Assembly (NCBI RefSeq): GCF_030433435.1 | Contig: NZ_JANRHH010000047.1 | Location: forward strand, 62,001-126,000 | Length of the DNA: 64,000 nucleotides | Direction of reading: 5' to 3' | Origin: Polycladomyces subterraneus | GTDB lineage: Bacteria; Bacillota; Bacilli; Thermoactinomycetales; JIR-001 | Shown: positions 27,301-36,530 of the stretch, one piece after another | Layout: each line of letters begins with the position of its first letter | How positions within the stretch are numbered: position 1 is the first letter of the stretch | Notes under the pieces: generated by a model | Databases searched by the model: none | Seen by the model: only the letters and a program-made list of their open reading frames with translations | Told to the model about the DNA's origin: nothing | Position numbers and translations under genes: made by a program

Positions 27301-29002
27301 AGTCTGATCGATCCAGTACGGATGGGGATTCCATCACTTTCAAAAGGTGAAGCATCTCACGGCATTGCAAGAGCAGTCCTTTCTGGGACGTAAGCTCGCG
27401 TTCGATGGCCAAAAAGCGCATCATTTCCTCCAATTGGCGGATAGATTCCTCTATTTTTCCTGCCACCATGCTGCCCATCCATTGCTCTGTCAAGTCGCGG
27501 ATGAGCGGCCTATGAACTTCCGATCGGAGTCGTTGATACAAATCAAAGGCGCGGTACAACCGCATGACGGTGATATAGACACGGATTCGTCTACCGGGAT
27601 CAAACCGCAGCATAGAGGGGATCATCCCGGGACTGGTGCTGATCGCGGTCCATGCTTTAACCGATTCAAAGTCCGGGTTATCTAATGTAAATCCCTCGGT
27701 TTTCAGCCGGTCAAATCCCATGTAAATCCAAGCAGGAGGGCCGTTTTTGATGCGTGTCAGGCATAATGTGATCAAAGCGGACGGCTTCCCTCTGAGGTAA
27801 GAGGTGAGATCGACGGTTTGATCTTCCCACCGTTCCCGGTCCTGTGTCACCAAATCTCTGCGCCACACGATCTGTTGGTCCACCCACAATTGCATTTGGT
27901 ATTGACCAGTCATTTGAGAAAGGGGCACTTGATCCGGGTAAACGCTCATATACGAGAACGCCAATCGGTAGCGTGACGATGGGGAAAGGCGGATTCTCTG
28001 CCGGAAACCGGCCGATGTTCCAGTTTGGGTCAGGTTATTGGGCGAGACGAACACACTGGCGTATCCTGTCCCTGATCGTGCCAGATGTTCTTTCACTTCC
28101 GGAAACCACACTTTGTGCAGGACATAGGTGATCAAACCTTGAATACGTCTGTTCCGCAGCGCATCCATTCCATAGCGCACGGCTTTGTCCACGTATGAGA
28201 CGGTGGGACTGGCCGGGGTGGCCGACAATTTGCTCGCATGTATCATCAACACCAATGGCAGCCCATGGGGGGCCAACAGTTGGCGCGCCTGTTTCACCTG
28301 TCCCGGCAGGCTTTGCAGACGGTGCGTGTTTCTGTATTTGTCGTCTCGGAAAGTCATGACCACGCCGTCGATCGTGTGGTGATACCCCTCAATGAAATCG
28401 GTCGTGATGCCGGGAAAGTAAACCTGCGGATAAAAAAGCAGATCGGGGTTTTCCGCTTTTCCCGCCTGCTGGATCCGTTCCGTATATTGCGGGGTGAAAA
28501 ATCCCCGGTTGTCGTTGAAGTCGTCGATCACAACGCCTTTAAGGTTGGGAAACGAACGGGACAGGTGACCGATCGCCCGAAACCAAGCTACATAATCGGT
28601 ACCAAACGGTTCCGAAGCTTTCTCCATCGCTTCACTCGGCGGTACGAGATAAACCCACACCTGTATCCCGGCTTTTTGGGCGGCAGGCAAAAATTCACGG
28701 CGCAAATCGTCCCAATCGGTCGGCTCGTGCCAAATCAAGTAAAAGTAGGTGTTCACCTTCAGTTCCCGCAGCCGTTGGATCATTTTTGGCGTGTCAATGT
28801 GATGGATTCCGTCTTTCCGTGGTTTCACCTCTCGGATTTCCCCGCCATAGTCACCGATCATGGCGGAAGAAGAGGGAGGGCGAGATGGGGCCGATATGAC
28901 TGAAACGGTGACGTCCGGTCGCGACGGCCACAGACTCGCCGCTAACCCCAATGTCAGGATGACAGCCAGGAAGGATCGACTGCCCCAAAACGAGGGTATC
29001 AC
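27299..29002 (-). CDS. Exported glycoside-hydrolase-like protein
   Basis: 567 residues. An N-terminal hydrophobic segment (FLAVILTLGLAASLW) indicates secretion or anchoring. Residues ~50-310 look like a TIM barrel of the GH-like/DUF4434 kind: VNTYFYLIWHEPTDW, LKGVVIDDFNDNRGFF (acidic pair), YPQVYFPGITT. The remainder includes a beta-sandwich-like region (SPSSRYRLAFSYMSVYPD) and a C-terminal helical stretch. Start is GTG immediately after the upstream gene's TAG, so translation probably depends on coupling. No substrate can be assigned. Confidence 0.65.
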   Translation of the reverse strand: MIPSFWGSRSFLAVILTLGLAASLWPSRPDVTVSVISAPSRPPSSSAMIGDYGGEIREVKPRKDGIHHIDTPKMIQRLRELKVNTYFYLIWHEPTDWDDLRREFLPAAQKAGIQVWVYLVPPSEAMEKASEPFGTDYVAWFRAIGHLSRSFPNLKGVVIDDFNDNRGFFTPQYTERIQQAGKAENPDLLFYPQVYFPGITTDFIEGYHHTIDGVVMTFRDDKYRNTHRLQSLPGQVKQARQLLAPHGLPLVLMIHASKLSATPASPTVSYVDKAVRYGMDALRNRRIQGLITYVLHKVWFPEVKEHLARSGTGYASVFVSPNNLTQTGTSAGFRQRIRLSPSSRYRLAFSYMSVYPDQVPLSQMTGQYQMQLWVDQQIVWRRDLVTQDRERWEDQTVDLTSYLRGKPSALITLCLTRIKNGPPAWIYMGFDRLKTEGFTLDNPDFESVKAWTAISTSPGMIPSMLRFDPGRRIRVYITVMRLYRAFDLYQRLRSEVHRPLIRDLTEQWMGSMVAGKIEESIRQLEEMMRFLAIERELTSQKGLLLQCREMLHLLKVMESPSVLDRSD

Positions 29003-29302
29003 CTAATGAACGTCCCCGTTGACTTTCGCCACTTGGGACTCCAGACTGATCGGCTGGTCGCGGCGATCGTCGATTGTAATCTGTGTGATCACTCGATTGG
29101 TTCCGTTTTGCATGGAAGAACGGTGAATTTCCTGGGCGACATCCATCAATCGGTTCAGATCCCCTTCGATGACGGTGGCTGTCGGGGTAATCTGATAGTT
29201 GAGGCCGCTCCGTTCCACCATTCTGCAAACATCCTTGACCATATTGCTGAAGCTGGGCGTATTGGTTCCAACAGGAACGATACTGATTTCCATCAATGGC
29301 AT
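29003..29302 (-). CDS. MTH1187/YqgV family thiamine-binding protein
   Basis: 99 residues, ferredoxin-like fold of the MTH1187/YkoF group, some members of which bind thiamine. Typical start MEISIVPVGTNTPSFSNMV and PTATVIEGDLNRLMDVAQEI. ATG at 29302 with AGGAGG upstream. Its stop abuts the next gene's GTG. Also divergent from the M42 peptidase 122 bp away. Ligand is inference. Confidence 0.8.
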   Translation of the reverse strand: MPLMEISIVPVGTNTPSFSNMVKDVCRMVERSGLNYQITPTATVIEGDLNRLMDVAQEIHRSSMQNGTNRVITQITIDDRRDQPISLESQVAKVNGDVH

Positions 29303-29424
29303 TGTTGTTCCTCCTTTCCTCAGTAGTGTGAAGAAGCAGAGGTGGAAATATGTACGTAAATAAACGGAAAACATTTCAGACATAATACAAAGCGGATGAA
29401 TTTGGTGGAAAGGAAGACAATGCA

Positions 29425-30495
29425 ATGGAACTGTTGAAAGAATTGTCGGAAGCCAATGGAGTCCCCGGTTTTGAACGGGACGTGCGCGCCATCGTGCGTC
29501 GGGAATTAGAGAAAGGGAATACGGAGCTGTTGTGGGATCGGATGGGTAGCGTGTTCGGTCAGAAAAAGGGAACGGAAACCTCTCCGCGTGTGTTGTTGGC
29601 CGGTCATTTGGATGAAGTGGGTTTTATGGTGACCGAGGTCACCAAAGGGGGGTATCTCCGCTTTTCCCCGTTGGGCGGTTGGTGGAGCCAGGTGCTGTTG
29701 GCCCAGCGGGTCACCATCATGACCGAAAAGCGGAATTTCATCGGTGTGATCGCTTCGAAGCCGCCGCATGTGATGACGTCGGAAGAAATGAACAAGGTAT
29801 ACCCGATGCGAGAGATGTATATTGATGTCGGCGCGCATTCGGACAAGCAGGTCAAAGAGTGGGGCATTCGCGTGGGCGATCCCGTCGTACCGATGTGCCC
29901 TTTTGAGATATTGCCCGATGACGACACGATTTTGGCCAAAGCGCTGGATAATCGGGTCGGGTGTTATCTGGCACTGGAAGTGCTCGATCAATTGCGAGTC
30001 ACCGAACATCCCAACACTGTCATATGCGGTGCCACTGTGCAGGAGGAAGTAGGATTGCGGGGTGCCACTACCACACCACATGTCGCAGAGCCGGATGTGG
30101 CATTTGCGTTGGATGTAGGGGTAGCTGAAGACGGGCCTGGCAGTGAGGGGAACAGCAAAGCCAAATTGGGTAAGGGACCGCTCATCACGTTCCTCGATGC
30201 GACGATGATCCCCAACGTCCGATTGCGCAACCTGGTGATAGACACTGCCGAGCGAAACGGGATCCCTTATCAGATCGACACCATGCTGGGCGGCGGGACG
30301 GATGGCGGTCAGTTTCATCTTTTCCGCAAGGGGGTACCCACATTGGTAGTGGGGGTGGCCGCACGGTACATTCACAGTCATGTGTCGATGGTGAGCAAAA
30401 AAGACGTGGAAAACGCCGTCAAACTGTTGGTGGAAGTGATCAAACAATTGAATCGGGAAACGGTGGAATCACTCACCGCTTATAACCAAATCTGA
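29425..30495 (+). CDS. M42 family metallopeptidase
   Basis: Cytosolic dinuclear aminopeptidase (glutamyl aminopeptidase/deblocking type, forming tetrahedral dodecamers). 356 residues. Metal and catalytic residues lie in LAGHLDEVGFMV, AKALDNRVGCYLALEV, TVQEEVGLRGA (catalytic EE), FALDVGVAED and GGGTDGGQFHLF. ATG start. Probable role in peptide recycling; the nearest neighbour on the same strand is 92 bp away. Confidence 0.93.
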   Translation: MELLKELSEANGVPGFERDVRAIVRRELEKGNTELLWDRMGSVFGQKKGTETSPRVLLAGHLDEVGFMVTEVTKGGYLRFSPLGGWWSQVLLAQRVTIMTEKRNFIGVIASKPPHVMTSEEMNKVYPMREMYIDVGAHSDKQVKEWGIRVGDPVVPMCPFEILPDDDTILAKALDNRVGCYLALEVLDQLRVTEHPNTVICGATVQEEVGLRGATTTPHVAEPDVAFALDVGVAEDGPGSEGNSKAKLGKGPLITFLDATMIPNVRLRNLVIDTAERNGIPYQIDTMLGGGTDGGQFHLFRKGVPTLVVGVAARYIHSHVSMVSKKDVENAVKLLVEVIKQLNRETVESLTAYNQI

Positions 30496-30587
30496 ACGGA
30501 CAGTCCGTTTTCCCCATCTAGACTCCCGTTTTTTCCTGTGTAATAATGGGTAATGGACAATTCAATATTGACAGGGAGGGAACGGAT

Positions 30588-31139
30588 ATGGCCAAAGTGT
30601 TGATTTTGACCGGAGACGCCGTGGAAGCGTTGGAAGTGTTTTATCCATATTATCGAATGTTGGAGGAAGGACACGAAGCGGTCATCGCCGCTCCCAACAA
30701 GAAGAAACTGCAAACCGTGGTTCATGATTTTGAACCGTCGATGGAGACCTACTCCGAAAAACGCGGCTACGGTCTGGATGCGCATATCGCCTTTAAAGAA
30801 GTGAATCCGGCCGAATATGACGGATTGATCATCCCTGGCGGACGGGCTCCGGAATACATCCGCCTCGAACCGGAAATCCCCTCCATCGTGGGTCACTTCT
30901 TTGAAACGGGCAAACCGATCGCTGCGATTTGTCACGCGGCACTGGTGTTTAACGTGATCCCGCAACATGTCCGAAACCGCAAAATGACGGCTTACATTGC
31001 CTGCCGTCCGGAAGTGGAATCGGCCGGTGCGCAGTATGTGAAAGAAAACCTGCACGTCGACGGCAATCTGGTATCGGGGCACGCTTGGCCGGACCTTCCC
31101 GGGTTGATGAAAGAGTTCCTGAAGTTGTTGAATCGGTGA
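30588..31139 (+). CDS. DJ-1/PfpI family protein
   Basis: 183 residues, class I glutamine-amidotransferase-like fold. The nucleophile elbow is AAICHAALV (Cys) and the acidic partner GRAPEYIRLEPE. Family members act as glyoxalase/deglycase-like or chaperone stress proteins; YraA is the Bacillus example. ATG 30588 follows AGGGAGGG. Upstream TAATAATGG may include a -10 box. Monocistronic, with its own terminator. Confidence 0.85.
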   Translation: MAKVLILTGDAVEALEVFYPYYRMLEEGHEAVIAAPNKKKLQTVVHDFEPSMETYSEKRGYGLDAHIAFKEVNPAEYDGLIIPGGRAPEYIRLEPEIPSIVGHFFETGKPIAAICHAALVFNVIPQHVRNRKMTAYIACRPEVESAGAQYVKENLHVDGNLVSGHAWPDLPGLMKEFLKLLNR

Positions 31140-31154
31140 AGCGATCATATGTAG

Positions 31155-31182
31155 GCTCGCCCAAACTGGGCGGGCTTTTTTA
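31155..31182 (+). terminator. Terminator after DJ-1 gene
   Basis: GCTCGCCCA / TGGGCGGGC stem followed by TTTTTTATT. Confidence 0.85.
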
Positions 31183-31454
31183 TTGGCGTGATCCATCCCT
31201 GGCAACACTTCTCCACCTCCACCCATGCTTTTGCCTGTGGGGTTTTCGTGGTAAGATAAGATTAGATTGTTGGGAAAATTACTATGCTTTCGCCGATTGC
31301 CAAGAGTGTATCCGGTATTTCTCGACTGAGAGAAGAGCGGTTTGTTTCCGGCTTGCGAGCAAGAGGGAAGCAAGCACACTCGGGCCAAATGGATTGACCG
31401 GATACACTCTGGCTGCAAGCGGAATTACAAACGGGTGCCCCGGGAGGGAGTGTC

Positions 31455-32189
31455 GTGGATCGGCGGTTGGCTTTTTTTGATGAGGTGGATCGTCGTCTGC
31501 GTGATCTGCCGCGCGTATCACTATCGTCGGTGATAGAGAGCGCCGGTGGCATCGAACGAGTGTTCCTCGTGCTGGTGGATATTCTCAAAGGTTTTTGTGA
31601 CACGGGTCCATTATCCAGCACACGCGTCCGGGAGATGGTGGAGCCGGTGAGGCGTTTAACATCTGTTTGCTTGGAAAAGGGCCTTCCGGAGCGCAATTTG
31701 CTGTTTCTTCATGATGCACACCCCGAACATGCCGTCGAGTTTGCCGCGTTTCCCCCGCATTGCGTCCGGGGGACGGAGGAGTCGGAAGTGGTGGATGAAC
31801 TCCAACCGTTTTGGGAATTGCAAGGAGTGATGCGCTTTCGGAAGAACGCGACCAACGGATTGTTTGGGGTGAATGATGCGAATGAAGTGTTTCATGCATT
31901 TCTGACCGACCGGTTCCGGGAGGGACATTGCACCTTTTTGGTCATGGGAGATTGCACCGATCTGTGCATCTATCAAAATGCACTGGGCATCCGTTTGTTG
32001 GCCAATGAGCGGAATGCCGATGTGCGGGTTTTGGTCTCCCGTGAACACGTCCGGACGTATAATTTGCCCGTCGAAGCGGCGGATGCGACTGGAGCCCTGC
32101 CTCACGACGGCGATGTGATGGATCAACTGTTTACCTATCACATGTGGCTCAACGGTGTGGAGATCGTGCAAACGGTAACACCGGAATAA
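31455..32189 (+). CDS. Isochorismatase-like cysteine hydrolase
   Basis: 244 residues. The catalytic triad is visible as VDILKGFCD (Asp), a lysine in RFRKNAT and CTDLCIYQNAL (Cys); metal residues may lie in LFLHDAHPEH. The layout resembles nicotinamidases. A 30-residue N-terminal extension precedes the core. GTG 31455 is chosen for GGGAGGGAG upstream. It sits 112 bp before an orphan nuoD; a link with NAD metabolism is tempting but speculative. Confidence 0.8.
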   Translation: MDRRLAFFDEVDRRLRDLPRVSLSSVIESAGGIERVFLVLVDILKGFCDTGPLSSTRVREMVEPVRRLTSVCLEKGLPERNLLFLHDAHPEHAVEFAAFPPHCVRGTEESEVVDELQPFWELQGVMRFRKNATNGLFGVNDANEVFHAFLTDRFREGHCTFLVMGDCTDLCIYQNALGIRLLANERNADVRVLVSREHVRTYNLPVEAADATGALPHDGDVMDQLFTYHMWLNGVEIVQTVTPE

Positions 32190-32301
32190 GGGTTGACCAA
32201 CAGGAATGGGTGGGACACTTGGTCGGGGCGAGGCAATCCTTTCTCCAGGAAGGAAAAATTCTTCACGTGATCGATGTTGTGACCAGCCAAAGGGGGCTAT
32301 C

Positions 32302-33402
32302 GTGTTGCGAACGGAAGAAATGTTGCTCAACGTCGGTCCGCAGCATCCGAGTACACACGGTGTTTTGCGCATTATCCTGCGGATCGACGGGGAAATCATC
32401 CGTTCCGCCGAGCCGGTGATCGGTTACTTGCACCGCGGGACGGAAAAGCTGGCCGAAAACCTGAATTACACGCAGATCATCCCCTATACCGACAGGATGG
32501 ACTATCTGTCGGCCATGATCAACAACTATGCAGTTGTGCATGCCGCGGAAACATTGATGGGGCTGGAGATTCCGGAGCGGGCGGAATACCTCCGCGTCAT
32601 TGTGATGGAACTGAACCGGATCGCCAGCCATCTCGTTTGGTTCGGCACGTACCTGTTGGACATCGGCGCGATGAGCCCGTTTTTGTATGCTTTTCGCGAC
32701 AGAGAGAAGATAATCGACCTGTTCAACGAGTTGTGCGGGGCCCGGCTCACCTACAATTACATGCGAGTGGGCGGCGTGAAGTGGGATGCGCCGGAAGGCT
32801 GGATCGACAAGGTGAAGGAACTGGTGTCGTATCTCCGAGAGCGTCATGAAGAGTACCTGGATCTGGTGGCGGGCAACGAGATTTTCCTGGCTCGGGTGAA
32901 AGGCGTCGGTCGTTATGATCGAGCGACGGCTGCTTCCTTCGGATTGTCCGGCCCGTGCCTGCGGTGTACCGGGATTCAGCGCGATCTGCGCAAAGATCAG
33001 CCGTATTCGATTTATGACCGGTTTGATTTCGATGTGCCGATCTCGACCAACGGCGATTGTTACGACCGCTTTTTTCTGCGCATGGAGGAAATCCGTCAGT
33101 CCTTGCGCATCGTGGAGCAGGCGGTGGAGCAATTCCCGGATAGCGGACCGATCATGGGTAAAGTACCGCGCGTCATCCGGCCGCCGGAAGGCGAGGTGTA
33201 TGTGGCCGTGGAAAATCCGCGGGGAGAATTGGGCGTGCATCTCGTCAGCAAGGGGAAAGACAAACCATGGCGCATTCATTGGCGTCGACCTTCCTTCTAC
33301 AACCTCCAGATTCTTCCGCATCTGTTGGAAGGGGAGAACATCGCCAACCTGGTCGCTATCCTGGGTGCGATCGACATTGTGTTGGGTGACGTGGACGCTT
33401 GA
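32302..33402 (+). CDS. nuoD: NADH-quinone oxidoreductase subunit D (orphan)
   Basis: 49-kDa subunit of complex I, lining the quinone pocket at the junction with the membrane arm. 366 residues from GTG 32302 (MLRTEEMLLNVGPQHPSTHG), full length. The quinone-site PQHPSTHG and GYLHRGTEKLAE are present; hydrogenase Cys pairs are absent, as in NuoD. No other nuo gene lies on either side for the whole window, which is odd because nuo genes are normally one operon. Possible second copy or separated operon. Confidence 0.92.
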   Translation: MLRTEEMLLNVGPQHPSTHGVLRIILRIDGEIIRSAEPVIGYLHRGTEKLAENLNYTQIIPYTDRMDYLSAMINNYAVVHAAETLMGLEIPERAEYLRVIVMELNRIASHLVWFGTYLLDIGAMSPFLYAFRDREKIIDLFNELCGARLTYNYMRVGGVKWDAPEGWIDKVKELVSYLRERHEEYLDLVAGNEIFLARVKGVGRYDRATAASFGLSGPCLRCTGIQRDLRKDQPYSIYDRFDFDVPISTNGDCYDRFFLRMEEIRQSLRIVEQAVEQFPDSGPIMGKVPRVIRPPEGEVYVAVENPRGELGVHLVSKGKDKPWRIHWRRPSFYNLQILPHLLEGENIANLVAILGAIDIVLGDVDA

Positions 33403-33429
33403 CAAAAAACCCGCAGGGAGGGAGCCGAT

Positions 33430-34311
33430 TTGGGTTTGGTCACCTCGAAGGGATTGTTGGAAGCGGCGCGTGACAAACAGTATGCGGTGTGCGGTTTTGC
33501 TTTTCACAATTTGGAGCTGTTGCAGGCTGTCGTCGCGGGGGCGGAGCGGATGCGGGCACCGGTGATCCTGCAAACGACACCCGCCACCATCGAAGCGGTC
33601 GGGTTGAACTACTTGGTTCATCTGGCAAGGGCAGCTGCGGAGTCGGTATCTATACCCGTTGTACTGCATCTGGATCATGGACGGGATTACGAAACGGCGT
33701 TACGCTGTTTACGGGCGGGATACACCTCGATCATGATCGACGGTTCCCGATTACCGTGGGAAGAAAATGCAGCGCTCGTCAAAAAGGTAACAGAGGCAGC
33801 CCATGCGGTGGGCGTGCCTGTTGAGGCTGAGCTGGGGCGAGTGCCGGATGCAGCGGATGTATCCACAACAGCGGAAGATACATACACTGATCCCTTCGAG
33901 GCGGCACGTTTCGTGGCAGAAACGGGATGTGATTCGTTGGCCGTTGCCATAGGAACCGCGCATGGGGTTTACCGAGGCAAACCCAGACTGGACTTGGACC
34001 GTTTGGCAACCATCGCTCGTGAAGTGCCGGTACCGCTGGTGTTGCACGGCGCCTCCGGCTTGCCGGACGAATCCGTTCGCCAGGCAGTCGCAAGGGGCAT
34101 CGCCAAAATCAACATTTCCACCGAATTGAAACTGCCCTATGCTACTGCGCTCCGTTCGTATCTGCACGACCATCCGTCGGAAGCCGATCCACGGAAATAC
34201 GTACAAAACGGGAAGCGTGCAGTGCAAAAAGTGGTGGAAGAGAAACTGCGTCTCTCCGGATCGGCGGGACGTGCCGAAGCGACGGCAACAACGGGGGCGA
34301 TGCCGACATGA
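33430..34311 (+). CDS. Class II ketose-bisphosphate aldolase
   Basis: 293 residues, zinc-dependent aldolase of the fructose/tagatose-bisphosphate group (GatY/KbaY-like). Zinc and phosphate motifs: VLHLDHGRDYE, IGTAHGVYRGKP, LVLHGASGLPDE and KINISTELK. TTG start with AGGGAGGG upstream. It overlaps the next gene, a PfkB kinase, by ATGA: the kinase would make the bisphosphate and the aldolase cleave it. The sugar is not decidable. Confidence 0.88.
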   Translation: MGLVTSKGLLEAARDKQYAVCGFAFHNLELLQAVVAGAERMRAPVILQTTPATIEAVGLNYLVHLARAAAESVSIPVVLHLDHGRDYETALRCLRAGYTSIMIDGSRLPWEENAALVKKVTEAAHAVGVPVEAELGRVPDAADVSTTAEDTYTDPFEAARFVAETGCDSLAVAIGTAHGVYRGKPRLDLDRLATIAREVPVPLVLHGASGLPDESVRQAVARGIAKINISTELKLPYATALRSYLHDHPSEADPRKYVQNGKRAVQKVVEEKLRLSGSAGRAEATATTGAMPT

Positions 34312-35240
34312 TTCTCACTGTCACCTTAAATGCTGCAGTCGACCAAACCTGGATTGTGCCCGATTTTCGGATTCATGCCATTCATCGAAGTCGTCGGGTG
34401 ATTCGGCAGCCTGGCGGTAAAGGGGTCAACGTCGCCCGGGTTTTGAGTGCGTTGGGCATCAACGTTTGCGCTACGGGTTTTGTTGGTGGACAAAACGGAC
34501 GATGGATGACAAAAGTTCTGGAGTCGGACGGGATCCCGTCCGATTTCGTTTGGATCGGGAAAGAGACGCGAACATGTCTGACCCTGTTGGACCTGGATCA
34601 CGGTACGCAAACAGAGGTGTTGGAGCCGGGACCGACGGTATCCGAAGCGGAATGGAACCAACTGGTGGCCAAAGTGGCAACATGGGCGGAGCAGTCATCC
34701 TTTGTCGCCTGTAGCGGGAGTCTCCCGCCAGGGGTCCCGGAGAATGCATACGGTGAATTGATCGGAATCGCCCGTTCACGTGGTGCGGCCGTCTGGCTGG
34801 ATACGAGCGGGAAGGCATTGCACCATGGATGGGCAGCCCGGCCGGACGGCATTAAAGTGAATCAACAGGAAGCGGGGCACTTATTGGGGAAAATGGTCTC
34901 GTCCCGTGCAGAAACCATTGCGGCGGCCCGGGCGTTGGTTCGGGACATGGGGCAAACAGTGATCGTCACCGCCGGTTCCCAAGGATTGGCGGCAGTGGTC
35001 GGTGGAGAGACATTTTGGGTAACGCCGCCCACCGTTCAGGCTGTCAATCCCGTAGGGAGTGGGGACGCTTTTTTGGCCGGTTGGCTTGCTGCCTCCCATC
35101 AGGGGAAAAGCGGGGAGGAAGCGCTGGCATTGGCGACGGCGTGTGCCGCCGCCAATGTGCTGCGGGAGTCGGCAGGGATCGAGAAACAACAGGTATTGGC
35201 GTTATTAAAGGAAGTTCGTGTGGAAAAAGTGATGGACTAG
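34308..35240 (+). CDS. 1-phosphofructokinase / tagatose-6-phosphate kinase family (PfkB)
   Basis: 310 residues, ribokinase-fold hexose-phosphate kinase. LNAAVDQTW start, RQPGGKGVNVARVLSALG (PfkB signature 1) and NPVGSGDAFLAGWLA (signature 2 with catalytic Asp) are clear. The start overlaps the aldolase stop, so both are co-translated. No PTS or transporter gene adjoins, so the pathway input is unclear. Confidence 0.88.
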   Translation: MILTVTLNAAVDQTWIVPDFRIHAIHRSRRVIRQPGGKGVNVARVLSALGINVCATGFVGGQNGRWMTKVLESDGIPSDFVWIGKETRTCLTLLDLDHGTQTEVLEPGPTVSEAEWNQLVAKVATWAEQSSFVACSGSLPPGVPENAYGELIGIARSRGAAVWLDTSGKALHHGWAARPDGIKVNQQEAGHLLGKMVSSRAETIAAARALVRDMGQTVIVTAGSQGLAAVVGGETFWVTPPTVQAVNPVGSGDAFLAGWLAASHQGKSGEEALALATACAAANVLRESAGIEKQQVLALLKEVRVEKVMD

Positions 35241-35247
35241 GGGATTT

Positions 35248-35360
35248 CTGGTAAATCCGTGAGGGAGCAATTGCTTTCCCCTGATGAGCGTCTTACCAAA
35301 CCCGTCCGAGCGAAGGCCCGGAAAGCGCAGAAATGGTCAAGTTCCCTAAGCGGAGCGTAT
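35248..35360. repeat. Dispersed intergenic repeat R1, copy 1
   Basis: TCTGGTAAATCCGTGAGG (35248-35265) is identical to 43265-43282, and a 31-bp block at 35307-35337 containing GAGCGAAGGCCCGGAAAGCG matches 43322-43352 with two differences; block spacing is 59 versus 57 bp. The remaining gap to 35637 shows nothing else I can support. Confidence 0.7.
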
Positions 35361-35637
35361 GGACTTCTTTACCATCCTGGACACGATGGGCGATGACTTT
35401 CTGTTTTTGGAGCCAATAATAGAATGGAAAAGGGCGTACGGGGTACGAATCCAATCTTCCGATCATCTTGATGGAGTATGCAACAGGTTGCAACATCGTC
35501 TGGGCGCGGACTAGTGTTTCCGAGAAGAAACGATGGCGTATGATCTGGCGGACCATGTTCGTGAAGCAGTGTGTTTGGTGATGATCGCTCACTCCAGTCT
35601 TCGGTCAAGGGATTCACTACAGACTGTTAACATCACG

Positions 35638-35665
35638 TTGCTTTTGAATCAAAAGAAAGTATGGT
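35638..35665 (+). promoter_or_regulatory. Possible dedA promoter
   Basis: TTGCTT (35638-35643), 16-bp spacer, TATGGT (35660-35665); moderately good match. Confidence 0.45.
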
Positions 35666-35717
35666 ATCCTAATATTTGACGCGAACGCCGCGAACGGTTC
35701 TCAAACGGGGTTGAAAC

Positions 35718-36326
35718 ATGGAACAAACGTTGATGGAATGGTTATTGCAATACGGCTATATCGGCATTTTTCTGTTTCTGGTCTTCGGTATTGTCGGATT
35801 GCCGTTACCGGATGAGATCATGATGACGTTTATCGGATATCTTTCTTCCATCGGCCGACTCAATCTGTATTTGGCGTTTGTCAGTGCGCTGATCGGTTCT
35901 CTGTGCGGGATTACTGTCAGCTATTTATTGGGTTGGCGTTTGGGATATCCGTTTTTGAAAAAGTATGGACCGAAGTTTTTCATCACACGTCGTCGGTTGC
36001 GCATCACGCAGTTTTTATTTCGCAAATACGGCAATTGGGTGTTGTTCTTCGGTTACTTTATCCCCGGTGTTCGACATGTGACGGCTTATTTGGCGGGGAT
36101 CTCCAACCTTCCGTGGCCCAGGTTTGGCCTGTACGCTTATACCGGCGGGCTGATTTGGTGCCTTACGTTTATCGGCTTGGGTTATCAGGTAGGTGCCAAT
36201 TGGGAGAACGCGCTCCATCTGTTGCATCACTATGGTAGGGATTTGTTGTGGATTGTGGTTCCCCTTGTATTGGTCTGGATTGGTTGGGCGATTTGGCAGA
36301 GTCGGATGGATTCCGACGCGAAGTGA
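35718..36326 (+). CDS. DedA family membrane protein
   Basis: 202 residues with four or five membrane segments; DedA/VTT-fold proteins include flippases for undecaprenyl phosphate and phospholipids. The family motif G-x-x-x-P-G-x-R appears as FFGYFIPGVRHVTAYLAG. Starts at ATG 35718 and is followed by its own terminator. Which subfamily (lipid carrier or other) is not decidable. Confidence 0.9.
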   Translation: MEQTLMEWLLQYGYIGIFLFLVFGIVGLPLPDEIMMTFIGYLSSIGRLNLYLAFVSALIGSLCGITVSYLLGWRLGYPFLKKYGPKFFITRRRLRITQFLFRKYGNWVLFFGYFIPGVRHVTAYLAGISNLPWPRFGLYAYTGGLIWCLTFIGLGYQVGANWENALHLLHHYGRDLLWIVVPLVLVWIGWAIWQSRMDSDAK

Positions 36327-36390
36327 TTGATCGTGTCAAGGCGGAATTCCAAGTCATAGGTGAAGGAAAGAAGAGACCATTCCTGCAAGA

Positions 36391-36428
36391 GTCCACATTG
36401 CCGGAAAAACCGGAGGGTGGACTTTTTT
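36391..36428 (+). terminator. Terminator after dedA
   Basis: GTCCAC...CCGG-AAAA-CCGG...GTGGAC stem followed by TTTTTTAT. Confidence 0.85.
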
Positions 36429-36486
36429 ATTTGGTTTGGGCGAATGCCCAATTTGGTGTTCCCATGTTTCGAAATGGGACGCCCAT

Positions 36487-36495
36487 CATACTGTA
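36487..36495 (+). promoter_or_regulatory. Possible sigma-K type -10 element
   Basis: CATACTGTA fits the mother-cell sigma-K -10 consensus CATANNNTA, 36 bp before a GerPA-family gene. gerP operons are sigma-K dependent in Bacillus. No convincing -35 was found, so confidence is limited. Confidence 0.4.
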
Positions 36496-36530
36496 ATATA
36501 GGCGATGGCTGAGATGAGGAGGACTTCCCA

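Noticed and set aside
32302-33402. Orphan nuoD could be a NiFe-hydrogenase large subunit
   Set aside because: The CxxC pairs at the N and C termini that bind nickel are absent, and PQHPSTHG is the quinone-site motif of NuoD.
32263-33678. 471-codon minus-strand frame opposite nuoD
   Set aside because: Antisense to nuoD and to the aldolase start; no homology or ribosome site.
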